Origin: Balanoglossus misakiensis
Taxonomy: Eukaryota > Hemichordata
Reading direction: 5' to 3'
Assembly (NCBI GenBank): GCA_040954595.2
Contig: CM082577.2
Location: 4,464,001-4,528,000 of the forward strand
DNA: 64,000 nt
The notes beneath the pieces were generated by a model, which saw only the letters and a program-made list of their open reading frames with translations, did no database searches and was not told where the DNA came from. Positions 48,901 through 61,700 of this stretch are shown here, in pieces (position 1 is the stretch's first letter; every line of letters begins with the position of its first letter). Made by a program: the position numbers and the translations under genes.

Positions 48901-51752
48901 CGACAGCAGTGCGTGTACACTGACATTCTACATCTTAATTACAAGCCCCGGCGCGGAAAATGCATTCTGTCTGTCCAGTCAGCGTTTTAACAACGCCAAT
49001 TTGTCTGCACGATGCATTTTGTCGTCTTTACTCATGAAAACGGGGAACGCAGCGCGACACTTGTGTTCTGATCAATTGATACAAATAAGCGTTGCCCCGG
49101 TGTCCGCCGTCTGTGCCATCTGATATACGAATCGATTGCTTTTGGAGAAATATGTTTTCTGTAAGAGGCCGACCGGTTGGCAGAATGTGGAGGTTCTCTG
49201 CTTCACAAACTCTTTATTAACTATCATTGATAAATTGAAGTTTTTTTTTAATTCAATGAGTTTTTCTTTTACGTACAAAAGTATCTCAGACGGTACCGTA
49301 CCCATGCCAGTTCCAAGTTTGAAAGTTGGACAAAATAATGACGATGATTCATACAGTTCGACGACCTTTCCCGCCACTGTGCCAACGACAGTATCACGTG
49401 ACGGTAATTGAAGAAAAGACATCATCCGATCAAAGATTTGACAGAAATTGTTCAGCCGCACTGCGCCGGAAATTTGCATATAAATGATCTTCAGCGGCGT
49501 CTAATGAGATATTCATAATGAAGCCGCGCGTGCCAAACCGTTTTGGCTCGTGCGTTGCATAAGCATTACATGTCGCTTTTTTGTTTTCCCCGCTAAAACA
49601 CGACTATTTACATATGCATATAAAACTTGACCTTTCTAAAATGATGTTTCTATTGAATAGAGCTTTAAAGGTATACGGTCACCTCCAATTTACATATCGC
49701 CATATATAGTGGAAATGGCGTATTTGAGTGTTCTAAAGAACGCTTTATTTTCGCGTGTGCCACCCACTGAAAATCTGTGATTGGTTAGATCTCGATTTAC
49801 CATGGTAACTGTGGCTAAATTTCTATAGGTGACCGTATACCTTTAACGGTACGTCTCTGCCTGCTTGTCTAGTGGCGTTCAGTATCGACATTGTGTATTC
49901 AGCCGGGGTATTCAGTATTCAGCAAGGATGGGTATTTTGCCATTTATCAGAAATGCGGAGATCGCGGAGGTCTATATCCTCATGGGAGTCACGTCCATAG
50001 CCGCGAGACGTGTGTAATTGTGGACGAGAGATCGTATTTATTATTCATAATACATGTAACCATATGATCCTAGTCTGGACAAAAAAAAGAAAACGGTTGG
50101 AGAGTGATAGATAACCAAAGCCCGTCCAAATATTCTAAGAATGTTCTGATTAACATCGAGCGACTTCTGTTGAAAGGAACGTCGACGGTAACAGTACATT
50201 TCCTAACTACGCAGATGTGACTGTTTTTCTGTGTGTTTGGCTGTTTCATGATTCACTCGCTACGGAATGGACCACTCGCAACAAACAATTTATGCAAATT
50301 TCCGTATACAAAACAAAATAGAACAGAAAAATATAAACAACTCCTCAACTGAGATAGCGAACTTACTGTCACTTCTGACAATTAAATGACCTTGGTCCGC
50401 CCTTTTTCAGTTGAACACCCAACGATTTTCTGCTCAATATAATAAAATTGCCATAATTTCAGTCATGCGCAGGTTTCGTGTGCAGATCGCCGTAAAATAT
50501 TTCAAGTGACACCAATGTGCCAAATTACAGTCCCGGTCACGCGACAGACACGTCATAATTGTAGAGTCTGCCAGATTGAGGCGCGCTTTATAACACCGGG
50601 GAAAATCGCACAGGAGAACTTTTTTTTGCTGTATTGGCATTTCCCGTAAGTGGCTCAGTGAAACTGCCAACTAATTGGAGAGCGTTTAAAGGAGAAAGCG
50701 CGCACTTTCTGCAAGAATGGTGACATGGAAATACGGTGACACTGGATTCTAATGCACGTTAAACATTATGCGGAATGGGAGCTAGCACTGGCAGTTTTCA
50801 TAGTCACAGATAGTCTCGATTCCTGACAAAAAGTGTGTCAGATATGCGCCGCACCTGTCTGATCATCTAGAAATTGACTGAGAATGAAATATGAGGGTTA
50901 GACATTCTTTTTGACATGACTGTTGATAAAACTGGTTATACCGGTTTTTTTTTTGCTATGTACTTAGTACACACACACAAATACACACACGCACACGTAC
51001 TTTAGCATACTCCTCAGGCCAGTCAATGACAACAACAGGAATATTGATTGACATCGAGTAATGTAACTACATTACTCAAACGTTGAGACGAGGCCTCTAT
51101 CTGCTTGTTATACCTAAATTACACATTACAGTGTTTTCTGTTTTAGGCGTCAAGACGTAAATAACAAATTCCCAGATACAAGGCTCAGGGAAAGATTTCC
51201 ACGGGGAGATGACTTCGGAACGTATTCTAAATTGGCGATTTAATAACGTAACCGCATTCCCTGAAGGCATTGCTGTGAAACTATGCCCGCCCCGTAAAAT
51301 CGCAGTGCCAGAATAAAGGTTAAAAACGGTAAAACGATTGATTTAGATGACGGAAACGACGACAGTTGATGATGATATCACTGAAGCCTTTAGACAGGGG
51401 TTAGCGAAGAGAGTTGAAAAGAGTGACATTGATTTCATTCGATTGCGAATAAGAATGACCCATGCTTACCGGTAAGTAACGACAATCGCTCCATTGCTGG
51501 AAAGGGATTATTACCAGATGTGTCCAAGATATCCAAGCGATAAACCTCTCCCTTTATTCTGTAAATCTTCCTGTGGAAGTCTTCAATTGTCGGCGTGTAG
51601 CTCTCGTCGAATTTCCCGTTTAGAAAGCGGTTAACGATGGCTGTTTTGCCCACTTTGGCCGATCCCAGTATCACCAAACGAAAACAGTTCTTCGGCGGCG
51701 CGTTCATTTCTGAGTCCACTATCGCCGTGCTCACACTCGTACTCATTGCCAT
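45996..51752 (-). CDS. RASD: RASD-type small GTPase (Dexras1/Rhes family), 270 aa
   Basis: Two coding exons, 51752-51470 and 46525-45996, join in phase (split Gly in the TG/DVF context) into 813 nt with the stop TAA. G motifs are GSAKVGKT (30-37), YTPTIEDFH (52-60), LDTSGN (76-81), NKCD and ETSAK. The spacing, the DTSGN form and the conserved tail block (APHVRRPSLRSDLM) identify the RASD family rather than classical Ras. The C-terminus is a CAAX box, CSLQ, so it should be prenylated and membrane-bound; Gln at the last position suggests farnesylation. The Ras G12/G13 positions are A32/K33 and the Q61 position is N81, so intrinsic GTP hydrolysis is probably low, as is typical of the family. In vertebrates these proteins modulate G-protein signalling and nitric-oxide-linked pathways; a role here is inferred from orthology. 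Confidence 0.95.
46526..51469 (-). other. RASD intron, 4944 bp
   Basis: GT-AG intron with donor G/GTAAGC and acceptor TGCAG/G. It contains a complete MITE at 49665-49846, a CA-rich stretch at about 50970-51000 and no open frame that looks like a nested gene. Its length is large compared with the introns of the XDH-like gene. Confidence 0.85.
49665..49846. mobile_element. complete 182-bp MITE, family A, TTAA ends
   Basis: The ends TTAAAGGTATACGGTCACCT (49665-49684) and AGGTGACCGTATACCTTTAA (49827-49846) are perfect 20-bp inverted repeats. The outer TTAA on each side fits the TTAA target duplication of piggyBac-type transposases. There is no coding capacity. Related pieces lie at 809-896, 3132-3183 and 40161-40186, so this is a multicopy family in the genome. 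The high symmetry suggests a fairly recent insertion into the RASD intron. Confidence 0.88.
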
Positions 51753-54700
51753 TTTTTTTTACAAAAATCTCTTGCCGTCAAGCGCGGATTTCTACCATAA
51801 AGTGAATAGGTCCAACAGACAGCAGACACGGAGAGAGAGAGAGGTAGAGATAGAAAGCGGAGCGAGGCACCGACTACACCCACTGCTCCATCTGCCACCG
51901 CTCGGAGTTGTGACTGTTCATGCTGCCAGCTAGGTCAGATCATTGCAATAACTCTCACGTTCCCCATCGACCGTCACGTTCTGCGCATTATGGCAGGAGC
52001 TGGCTCCGTATATACACAGCGCGATCGCACCCGGCTCAGACACGCACAAGGGATTGAGCGGACCAGGATCGAATGGATGTCGCTTATTCTCTGCGAAGCA
52101 CTCACTCGTTATCGGTGAAATTTCTCTAAGACGGCTCACACGTTGAAAAAAAACCCACAGCGGAGAAGTTCGTTTGGCGTCGCGTCGTCGCCAGAGTGCG
52201 CCCCCGTCTATGACTAAACGCAAGCAGACTGTGTCCGCCCAAGATATACGTATGGACAAATACTTAATTGCCTACTTCACTGTGTCATGGCAGGCCTTTC
52301 CCGCGTTCATCCCACTAATAAGTTAACATATAATTAACTCCCTCGGCTGCTAGGGAACTTTTTACCGCTTACCAAGTCGTTTCGTGTTGTCTCTCAGTAT
52401 TATGCCTTGTTAATTAGTGAGGGGGACTTCATTTTTTTACGAATCCAGCTCACGCGTCACATCTCATCCATTAAATACATTTTCAAAGCAGCCTCAATGG
52501 GTCTGACTTATCAAAGAATTTTTGCATAGCAGTATCGCGGGACAACACAAAAACGAGGCCTCTTTGACTCCCCACGCACGTACGAAGTAAATAAACGCGG
52601 ATACATCATCGGGCAACAAATTTGCTAGGTAACGGAGGAACGAGAGCGGCATAAGCAACTCGTATCAAGTCCAATTAGTACTTAATTACGATGGCAACCG
52701 ACGACTCGTAATACAGTGCAACTTCATTCATACACCATCGATTCTTATATAAGGGCACCATAATAAAATAAAATGAGGGAAGCGCGATTTCACTAGGCTG
52801 ACTCAAGCCAGTTGATTCGGCAGTTAAGGTGGCTGACTCGGCGTGTTTGTGTGTTGCCGCGATTTTCCCCCAAGCGGGCAGTAGAGTATCTGGCAGTGAC
52901 AGTATACGTGTAATTGGATCGAGTTTGAGATAAGCTCCTGAGATCGTTGCATGCCCGGACCTATAGTTAATATTGCGCACCTTCCTCTCGCTGTCCCGTT
53001 TTCATCCAGGTTTCATTCCCAGGTACCGACACCCTCGATATGCTCACAAACAACGGCACGCATGCGAAATGTCCCCCTTTTCTTTGCAATCACGCAGGGA
53101 TAATCGAGCCATCACCAATATGCCTATCTTTAGTTCCAGCCTCCCCGGCGATTATGCTATCTCGCTCCAATTATTTACGGTGACTCCATGGCTGTTGTGG
53201 CGTATGCGGACGCGGTGCTTACGTCTCACGTGAATGTTGGGTCGCCCCACAATCGTGCATTATGTATAGGTGGATGATGCAGTGTACACTTTCTCATCTC
53301 CCAGACGGTGATACTGGAGCGGCGTTTTGCAAGTGCAAGTGGAACATCTGAACGCGCGGTCATTCCAAAGTCAATGTATAAATGCACACCTCGTCAAAAC
53401 AGATGCGATTTACATGATAAACATCGCATACACAACACGCTTGACAATCGGGCAGCGTTGTAACAGCGTTTATTACTAAAGTATATTAGATTTGCGATGG
53501 TAAAGGTGGATGGCAAGTACGAGCTGTTCGTTGAAGGACACTGGCAGTCTTCATCCAAACCGTCTACAATGAACTAGCTGCCATGAAATTGCAACACTTC
53601 CGCAACGCGCGCTGTCTCCTCTTGCAGAAAGTTGAAACACGCCTGCGCAATTAGTTCGGCACTGATATGGATACAATTTGAGGCATAAAAAATCTCTCAC
53701 AGCCAATTTCATACACTCTAGATTTTCATCATGTGGCATGATCGTACGTCAGAACATTGTCCAGCCTTACATATAAAAGGCAGTTATTTTTTCACGGGTC
53801 CAGTGGGCGAAATCGACTTGATCTTGTATATAGTTTTATATTTACGTCACGTTTTCCATCTCGGTCTTTCCCAAGCGTATCGGTTTAATGGTGACACACC
53901 ATCGCCCAAGAAAGACGGTAAAATATTAGTTTTAAAGGACAAACGGGGGTGCCCGTTCTCCGGGAATACCACGCCCACAGGTTCAGGGTTGCTGATCTGA
54001 AAACGTCATGCGACAGCGAGTGACGCCTGTGCAGTAGTTTTCATCATATCGTCCATGTCAGATTATTGATCAACGTATGAAAGCAAAACCTGTACAGTTT
54101 AATTCCAATTATGTAAATGGTGACCTTGAGAAGCGGCGATGACCCTGTGTGGATGAGCACGTCGCGGAATCTGCCATCCTGTGTCTGTTGGCACGTGACA
54201 AAGACTTGATGTCTCCCACGCCGGTGACATTTGAAGCAATGACGAAGACATCTGTGAACAATAAGGAAATAGTCGTTTTATTCGGGGGGGGGGTGGTAAT
54301 TAGGTGCGACTTCACGGCATTTTTCTCGTCACTGTAGCAGTTGTTCCGTTGGTCTTCCCATCATCATCTGGGATTGGCAGTGACAATGCATGTCGTTCAT
54401 AAACAAAGTCCGCCAGGTCGATCTGTTATATGCCTGGCTATTTCCGGCAATCCACAATCATACTGACATATATCTTTAATACTGTCACTCAAAGAAGCAG
54501 CTGTCGGTGCCCTAATGATAAAAGGAAGATTGGCAAAAGTTTTCTTTTACAATATTTGAAATTGTAATACGTCACAGATAACACCTCTGATGAAACTTCG
54601 CATCTCGTTCTGTTTTGCATATAAGGGCATTAAATATCCCTTTGTCTTGACACTGCTTTTTTAGACTTACATAATTACACAAACTGTCAGTTTTTTTATT

Positions 54701-57400
54701 ACGACCCATGACTTCCGCAATGTTTGCTATTTAGTAAATGCTTGGTACTCTTAAATTTACTATATGCAGTCACTGCATTTATGATCTCGGTTTACACGTT
54801 TGTAAAAGATAAGGTTGCCCCTCTTCAAAAATTCGACATGTTTACCACTTGCCCTTGTATTTTAAATGCGCACAGCAAATCACCTGCAGTATACCTGGAC
54901 TCGAAGGCAAACATGGGTAAACAGACAGAAATTTGTTTGGTCCCCAGTGCGAACTGCAAAACGAAAACACTTCCCGTCGTTATTCAAATACTTCCGCGAG
55001 GGAATTGGCAAGTGCACAACACAGGAAATCCATTAGAATAATGGCAAAATCCAATTAAAAGAAAAAAATCCTCAACAGAAACTTAATTAACATCGTACGA
55101 GTACCAATTGCAGTAAAACCCATTCGCGTATCGTGTGATCAGTTTGCTAATTGGATAACTAAAGAGATTATCGACAACTCGTTTAATTATTTAGTTTGTG
55201 AGGGTATAAAACAAAACTACGCGAGTGGAGAACATTACAGACTGCTTTGATCGCATAGAGATAGAGAGCTAATGTGAAGGGCGTATTTTCTGTAGCATCA
55301 AGATGTGCCCGCATTAAAAGTTTCAGTTATTCCCTAAAGTTGTTCTTCAACTGATAAGGTTTAATCTGATACATAAAAATTACACTAGAGACCCTGTGAC
55401 TAATAGGCAATCATCGTTAACCTATTCTCCGAGTTGCCAAATGCTCCCTGGTCTGTGCAGTGTGCATTGCATGGGTCAACTTGAGTTGGGTTGCCTCCGA
55501 ACACCCTGTTTACAAATCGCAGTTACAATTGAAATCATTTGCATTTGCCACCGGGAATGCAGAATGTCGAGAACACTCTTGTCGGTCGTTTACTATTCAT
55601 GTAGGCCTGCAGCGGGTCGGTTGACTTTATTGACTACTATGCAAAACTCTAAACCGCACCTATTTTCTGTAAGAACGCACGATATTGCGCCTGGTTAGCG
55701 AACTAAGAGAACACTGCATTTAGCACAAGGCCAATAGGCTCACTCGAGAATGACAGGTCCTCAAGCGAGGATCTTCAGCGAAGGTGTGAATGAGGTACAG
55801 TCAGCGAGGGTGCTTACTCAGGCAAATGTGTGAAGGAAAACTATTTTCGGCTGTACTCGCGACTGTTGATTGAATAACACCTTCATTACTGTCAGCACGG
55901 GTGCCGATCTTCACAAAAATTCGTGGTCATTAAAAGGGAAACTGGGCATTTCTTCCCGCAAAATGTCCGCATACAATACGGCAGAGTGGTGCAACGCGTC
56001 ATCCCAACCGACAATGTCTTTATTAAGAATATACATCCAAGCTACACAAAATCGTCCTCGCACGTATTGGGACAACTAAACGACCACAAGTATCACACAC
56101 ATGCAGTGCTTTGAAGAAGAAAAAAGCCAGCAGCAGAGAAAGTATACCCTTTGCGAAATTTACGTTCTGATCGATACGTCTCCCGCTGCATCGTTTGTAA
56201 GGTTCTGGGACTTAGTAATTGGCGCTAAATCTAACATGTACTACACAGAGAGAGAACACTTATAGGACAAATGGGATCGTAAAGATGCCACGCTTTCATT
56301 TAACAAGGCAACGTTTCCGAAACGTAAAAGTCAACTGTACATAATTAATATACGTTCCTCGAATTTTTTATAGCCTATTGGCAACATTTCATTATTTAGC
56401 CGACCGAATCCAGCAGGAAAACATCTTTAATCCGGTGGATTAAAACGACGCAGTTAAAGTATTGGGTATGCAATTGCTCTGCAGGCTAGATTTCACTTAA
56501 GCTTGCCATAGTTACTTGGTGATAATGTTCATATCTACCAGACACGGAATGAAAAAAACCCGATCAATTCTATTCAGGTTGTGATGAACCAATTTCTGGT
56601 TAACGCACTTGACTCGCAATTTTCACAGAGACAAATAATGTTTCTTCTAAAGCATGTTTGCGAAGAAGACATTCGCTGACGATGCAAATTTAGATATACG
56701 GTACATGGGCAGACGTAAATCAGAGGTATCCATATTCCTTTAGCACATTCATCATAGTTAAACTGCAACAAGGCAGCATTGCAGATCAGCCCTTTCCGAA
56801 TATTCAAACAATTAATTTTCCCTTTTTCCTGCTCCAAGGAAAAAGTCACCCCCTTCTTGACATTATAGTGACATCAATAATACATGGATCATGGATCGCT
56901 TGCACATCTCACACACAGTTATGACATTTTAATAAAAGATATTGATATGACCATACAATTATGGTGGGAACAGATCCCATTTCTTTGATTCAATCCGCAA
57001 AACGGTGCGGAATAATGGCTCGCACTCAAACACGAAATAAAGTAAGGTCAAAAGTTGAGACATTTCCATCGATGGCGCCGACACCCGACAGTTGCACAAA
57101 GCAAGGGTGGCGAATGTCACACCAGGTTCCAAAGGTCTGTAACTTCATCACAAATCACAAACATTACTTTCGGCTGATGGATTTCATCTCCCCCGTGTAA
57201 CAAACTAGGGCCTACAAGGCTACTTGTATTTCAGCTGATGACAAATTTTTTTGGTTTTAACCAGTTTCTCCTGGTTTCTTTCCTTCTTACTTACTTCTAA
57301 ACATAGATAACTGCCAAATAAATTTAAGATCACCGGGTTCTGACGATCACAGCACAGTTGACGACTACAAATGAAACAAGTACCAGATCACGTATCCATT
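51753..57400. other. RASD upstream region and intergenic DNA
   Basis: The first few hundred bases should hold the 5' UTR and promoter of RASD. They include a (GA)n run at 51831-51842 and a TATATA word at 52009-52014. The rest contains no recognisable exon. A G run lies near 54283-54294. The part from 55000 to 57400 is AT-rich with no signal I can name. Confidence 0.5.
52009..52014 (-). promoter_or_regulatory. possible TATA box of RASD
   Basis: TATATA on the minus strand, about 257 bases upstream of the start codon, followed in the transcribed direction by GC-rich sequence. A TATA word of this length is expected often by chance. Confidence 0.2.
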
Positions 57401-57469
57401 TAATTTAATAAAGGTTTACAAGGGTTATTCTGCCGATGACACATATACATGTAAATTGTGTCCATAATC

Positions 57470-57826
57470 CTAATTCAGTACATTAGTAGTACAGAACTCA
57501 ATGAAATCAGGTGAACTTTTTATCTTTCCAGTTGGAGAAATTGTTCCATCAAGTAGAACTTTGTTCCAGTTGATTGACTTCACGTTTGTTCGACAGCCAC
57601 CAACACGTGCACCACCTGCCCATCTTGCAAATCCAGTCGACCAAGGGTTATCGCCGTGGCTGACCTCGGTGGCGAGATTGTATTTTAGATAGCAAGCAAT
57701 CAACGGCGCACGCGATTGCGACGGTGGGTTCTTTGTGACATCTACACACTGGACAGGATGTGGGTGTACCGGTAGGTTGGTGCAAAGATGCTGTCGCACA
57801 CGCAAGCATTTCTCACCACAGATTCT
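57470..57826 (-). CDS. 119-codon open frame after a splice-acceptor-like site, doubtful terminal exon
   Basis: On the minus strand a pyrimidine tract ending in CGTAG at about 57827 is followed by an open frame to TAG at 57470. The frame has six or more cysteines, a WSTGFARWAGGARVGG segment and a VKSINWNK segment, which look more protein-like than random sequence. I do not recognise it. It could be an alternative 3' exon of the gene at 58799-63747, a separate gene or an old repeat. Confidence 0.2.
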   Translation of the reverse strand, partial: RICGEKCLRVRQHLCTNLPVHPHPVQCVDVTKNPPSQSRAPLIACYLKYNLATEVSHGDNPWSTGFARWAGGARVGGCRTNVKSINWNKVLLDGTISPTGKIKSSPDFIEFCTTNVLN

Positions 57827-58798
57827 CTACGAGAAAAAAACACGGCACAAGCGAGAACCGACAACAAAACAGTCACAAGATTTTAAGATAGTTTCCATTT
57901 TCACACAATATTTAGCATATAGAAACCATGGCAAATATCATTGGATGACATCATGCTTATATATGTTGGTGTCCCTAGAATACAAAGTCAGCAGGTAGTA
58001 CAGCCACAGTATGTTCCAGCCAAACGACGAATGAAATGAGTGTTTGCTCATGTCAAAGGACAAAAAATATTCTTTACAGAACTTCCAATAGTTTAGACCC
58101 ATTAGTTAAATTAGCACATCACTGTGTGACTGTTCAGCCATTCAAACATGACAACTTAAAGTCATGAAAATTATACATTTCAAAACCATGCTGGCTTCTT
58201 GGAAAGACTATAGGTTGGATCTTACTAGTACTTTACAACAGCTTACACACAAAATGATCTCTCACAATAAATAATTATCAATTATCAATCTGTTTACAAA
58301 TATTTACAAAGGAAACACCGTAATCTCTAAAATTTTGACAAATGGGAGGGATTAATTAAATATTTACAATAAAGTTTGCATCATTCCATGAGTGTAGAAT
58401 ACAACACATTGACTTGGTTTTGAACTCACCAATGTAAAATAAAATGTTCTCACGATTTGAACAAAGTTCAGGTAAATTTTGGTAATAAAACAGTAAAATA
58501 TATTTCTGCACAGTTCCTGTTTTCGAACGAGCAAAAGACCCTGATAGTCAATTAGCCATGTTCACATTTGATTGAAGATAAGCTGAGAGGATTGGCAGCA
58601 CAGAAAGATCAAGGAAAGGGCAAAGAACTAGAGTCTGCTCTGAAGGGACTAAAGAGAGCCAGATGATTTTCATCTTGAACGTAGTCCCAGAGTGACCCTC
58701 TGCTAAGCACTGAATTACGATTCACTTCATGTACGAGAAGACTTGGACTTCTAGGAGTCTGCCACACCTTTGTGGAAGCTTGTACACGTCTGTTCAAC
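57827..58798 (-). other. AT-rich stretch, probable 3' UTR of the PTB-like gene
   Basis: The stretch directly follows the stop codon at 58799 on the minus strand, is rich in A and T and has no coding signal. I found no clean AATAAA on the minus strand here, so the end of the transcript is not placed. Confidence 0.4.
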
Positions 58799-61700
58799 TC
58801 ACACAAACCAGGTTGTTCTACCGAATCCTTGAGCTATGCTGCATAATATTGTCTTGGCCTGCAACGAAAAACAAGTTTGTTTTACATGTGAATGTGTTGA
58901 TGATTCACAGCAAAAAATGAGTCGGATGTAATTCATTAAAAAGGTTGTGTTGCCAGTTATTTCACTAAAGGTCCTTTTAAAATTTCAATGTTAATAAGTA
59001 AATAACTCATTTGCCTACCTCTTCCTCTGTATTTGCTTCGAATACGTAGCAAATAAATGACTTGGAGAGTGTACATGTTGTTTCTCTGTGAAGCGAATAG
59101 AAAAAACATGTTAAGTTAGTAAACAGTGTTTTTGCCAAGATTGAAACGTGTCCACTGTCAGGGACTTATAAAAAGTCATAAATAAATATACAGTAATCTT
59201 GCTCAATTCGGATGAGCAGGTATTTGTGAAGCTGTCTTAATGGTCTCAAAGCTTAGATGGAGTTGTGAAACAAAGGCAACTTATTTCTTTCCCAAATGCC
59301 GCCTACTTTATCGCCGTGAAATAGCCCCAAGAATATTCTTTTGATTATCAGGTACAGCACGAGAAATAGCTGCGGTACCTGTGTAACATTTACAGGTTTA
59401 TGGCATTAACAACAACTGGTTAGAGATAACTACGCACAAATTTACTGATTTATGAATGTTTTACTAACTCAGCAATATTTAAAATGTCAATCCTTTGAGT
59501 GGTTCATGAAAAAATCATGCAAACGCAGTTCTGCTTTTGGCAATAAACCGATTTTTATGTGGGTTAGAAGGGTAATGTGCTATCCACACTTTTTCAAGAA
59601 TGCTCTTAAAAAACTCCAAAGGTTTCCGTTCTTATGAAAACAAAAAGTGCTGATGCAATTACTGAAAGTAACTCCTAAAATTAGTTAATTCGAGTTGACT
59701 AATTTTGAAGATAAATATTCACAATGTTATCTACTGATGCATTCACAACACTGTACATGTACTCAGCACGAAGGAACATCCAAGCCACACCATCTAATAT
59801 CATGTGTGCAAACAATATCACAAATGCAGAAACTTCTATCCTTAATATGAAGGTTTCTGGGTGTCAATGCGAGTACATGTGACTGATCAACTCAAGTACC
59901 ATATTAAACGCTGAGGTACTTATAAATTAACCTATTCCACATCTTAAATGACATTTTCGACATTTGATTAGTTATCAAAATCACGATGAATTTAATCACT
60001 CCGAAACTGAGAACAGTGATTTAATTTAAACTGCAATGACTTCTTCTGATTTAACCTGGGCAGAAGGGACCAAAAGACAGCATTGGTTAATAGTTGATTA
60101 GAGAAACAGACCGCACTGATAAAATTAAGTAAAATAAGCAATTTGGATTATCTGTGTGGCAGAAGTAATTTTATTTATTGGGATCCGGCCAGCAAAGTAA
60201 AAGCAAAAACGCATTAGTGTAAACGGAGAGTCATCAAGCCTACAAGCCACTCATATTACATGTCAACATTTTGATGAGCAGATGTGGGATCATAGGGAGA
60301 TCATTTCGATAACTAGTGAACTGACCAATGCAATCTTGTCCAGTCATGAGTTGGAGTAATGTACATATATGTAGTCATTCAGCAAAGCTGAAGCTGAAAG
60401 ATACATTATGTGGTATGAAAGTTTAAGGCAAGTCCCTTTCTGTCACAGACTGTTGAATAAATTCCTCCCTGATGGTCCAATATTGGTAACTAATGATTCT
60501 CATACTAGTGTATAAGCCATGCCTGATTCACACGTATGACAATGTAAGCTGAGCTGAGCTAGATCTCTGGTGTTCATGTTCTGAAATTTAGCGCTTTCTT
60601 TAAGAACAGGTTTTAATAACTTCTACACAATCTTACTGCATAGTCCCTATAGACACTCTTGTGATTGACAGATTCATCCGAAGAGATCACACTAATCTCC
60701 TGCTTGTTTTATCCTCTGATACACACACCCACTCACTGGTCTGGGATTGCTTATTCATCAATGTGACGTACACTGCCCGATCAGATCTACAGGTCTGGTC
60801 CATCTCCAGGAATCACAGTCAAGTTCCACTGCAGTGACGACTTTGCCGGAATAAAAAGCAGCCTCGTAATTCAACTTGGCAGCCATGGCATTATACCGTG
60901 AATTAATTACACACTGATGGAAATAAATGGTACATGTATTTACTTATAATGATAAGAAAAATGGTATTACCCATGTAGTAGGCATGCATTGCTGTGGCAT
61001 GCCAATCTTTTACGCCGATTTCATTGTAGATTATACTGAACAATACGTCACTCATGGAGAGGTCCAAGAAACATTACCAGTGACTCATTTGTTTGTATTT
61101 AAACCAAAAAAGAACACGACGAAATTACCCCCCACTGGGTGAAAAATAGCATAATTATTCCCAAATCACGGCGTCCTGCAGGACTATAGACTTAACGTGC
61201 GCTAGTCTGCCAGTAAGACGGGTCAATGGGAGGGCTCTCCGCGTAACCAAGGCAACGCAGTGGTTCATACAAGGATTCCTTTGTGACAAATTGTGCAGGT
61301 GAGTCAACATGGTGATTGCTCTGGATGCTTTAACACTGGCTGAAATGTCTTCTAATGACCAAACTTTGTGTACTCATTTACCCTGAAGTATTATTACATC
61401 CCATTCCGTATCACATGACCTTTACGAGCTCTAAAATATAATTCCTTGTAGCAGTCAAGGGGACTGTGCCCTATGTAAATCAGCGTCTGTATATGACGCT
61501 GAACTTGACCCTTTTCATACAAAGTAGGGCAGCTAGCTTGGTACATTTATGTTTTGAATTACAATATATTTAAATGTACCCAATGGTATTTCCGATCTAC
61601 ATCACAAACCTCTCAGAACTGGTGTCTGTGAATATCTACACCAATGGACATGTACTGAAGTTGACATCAAATTCAAAACAGGAATTGGGCATTAATACAA

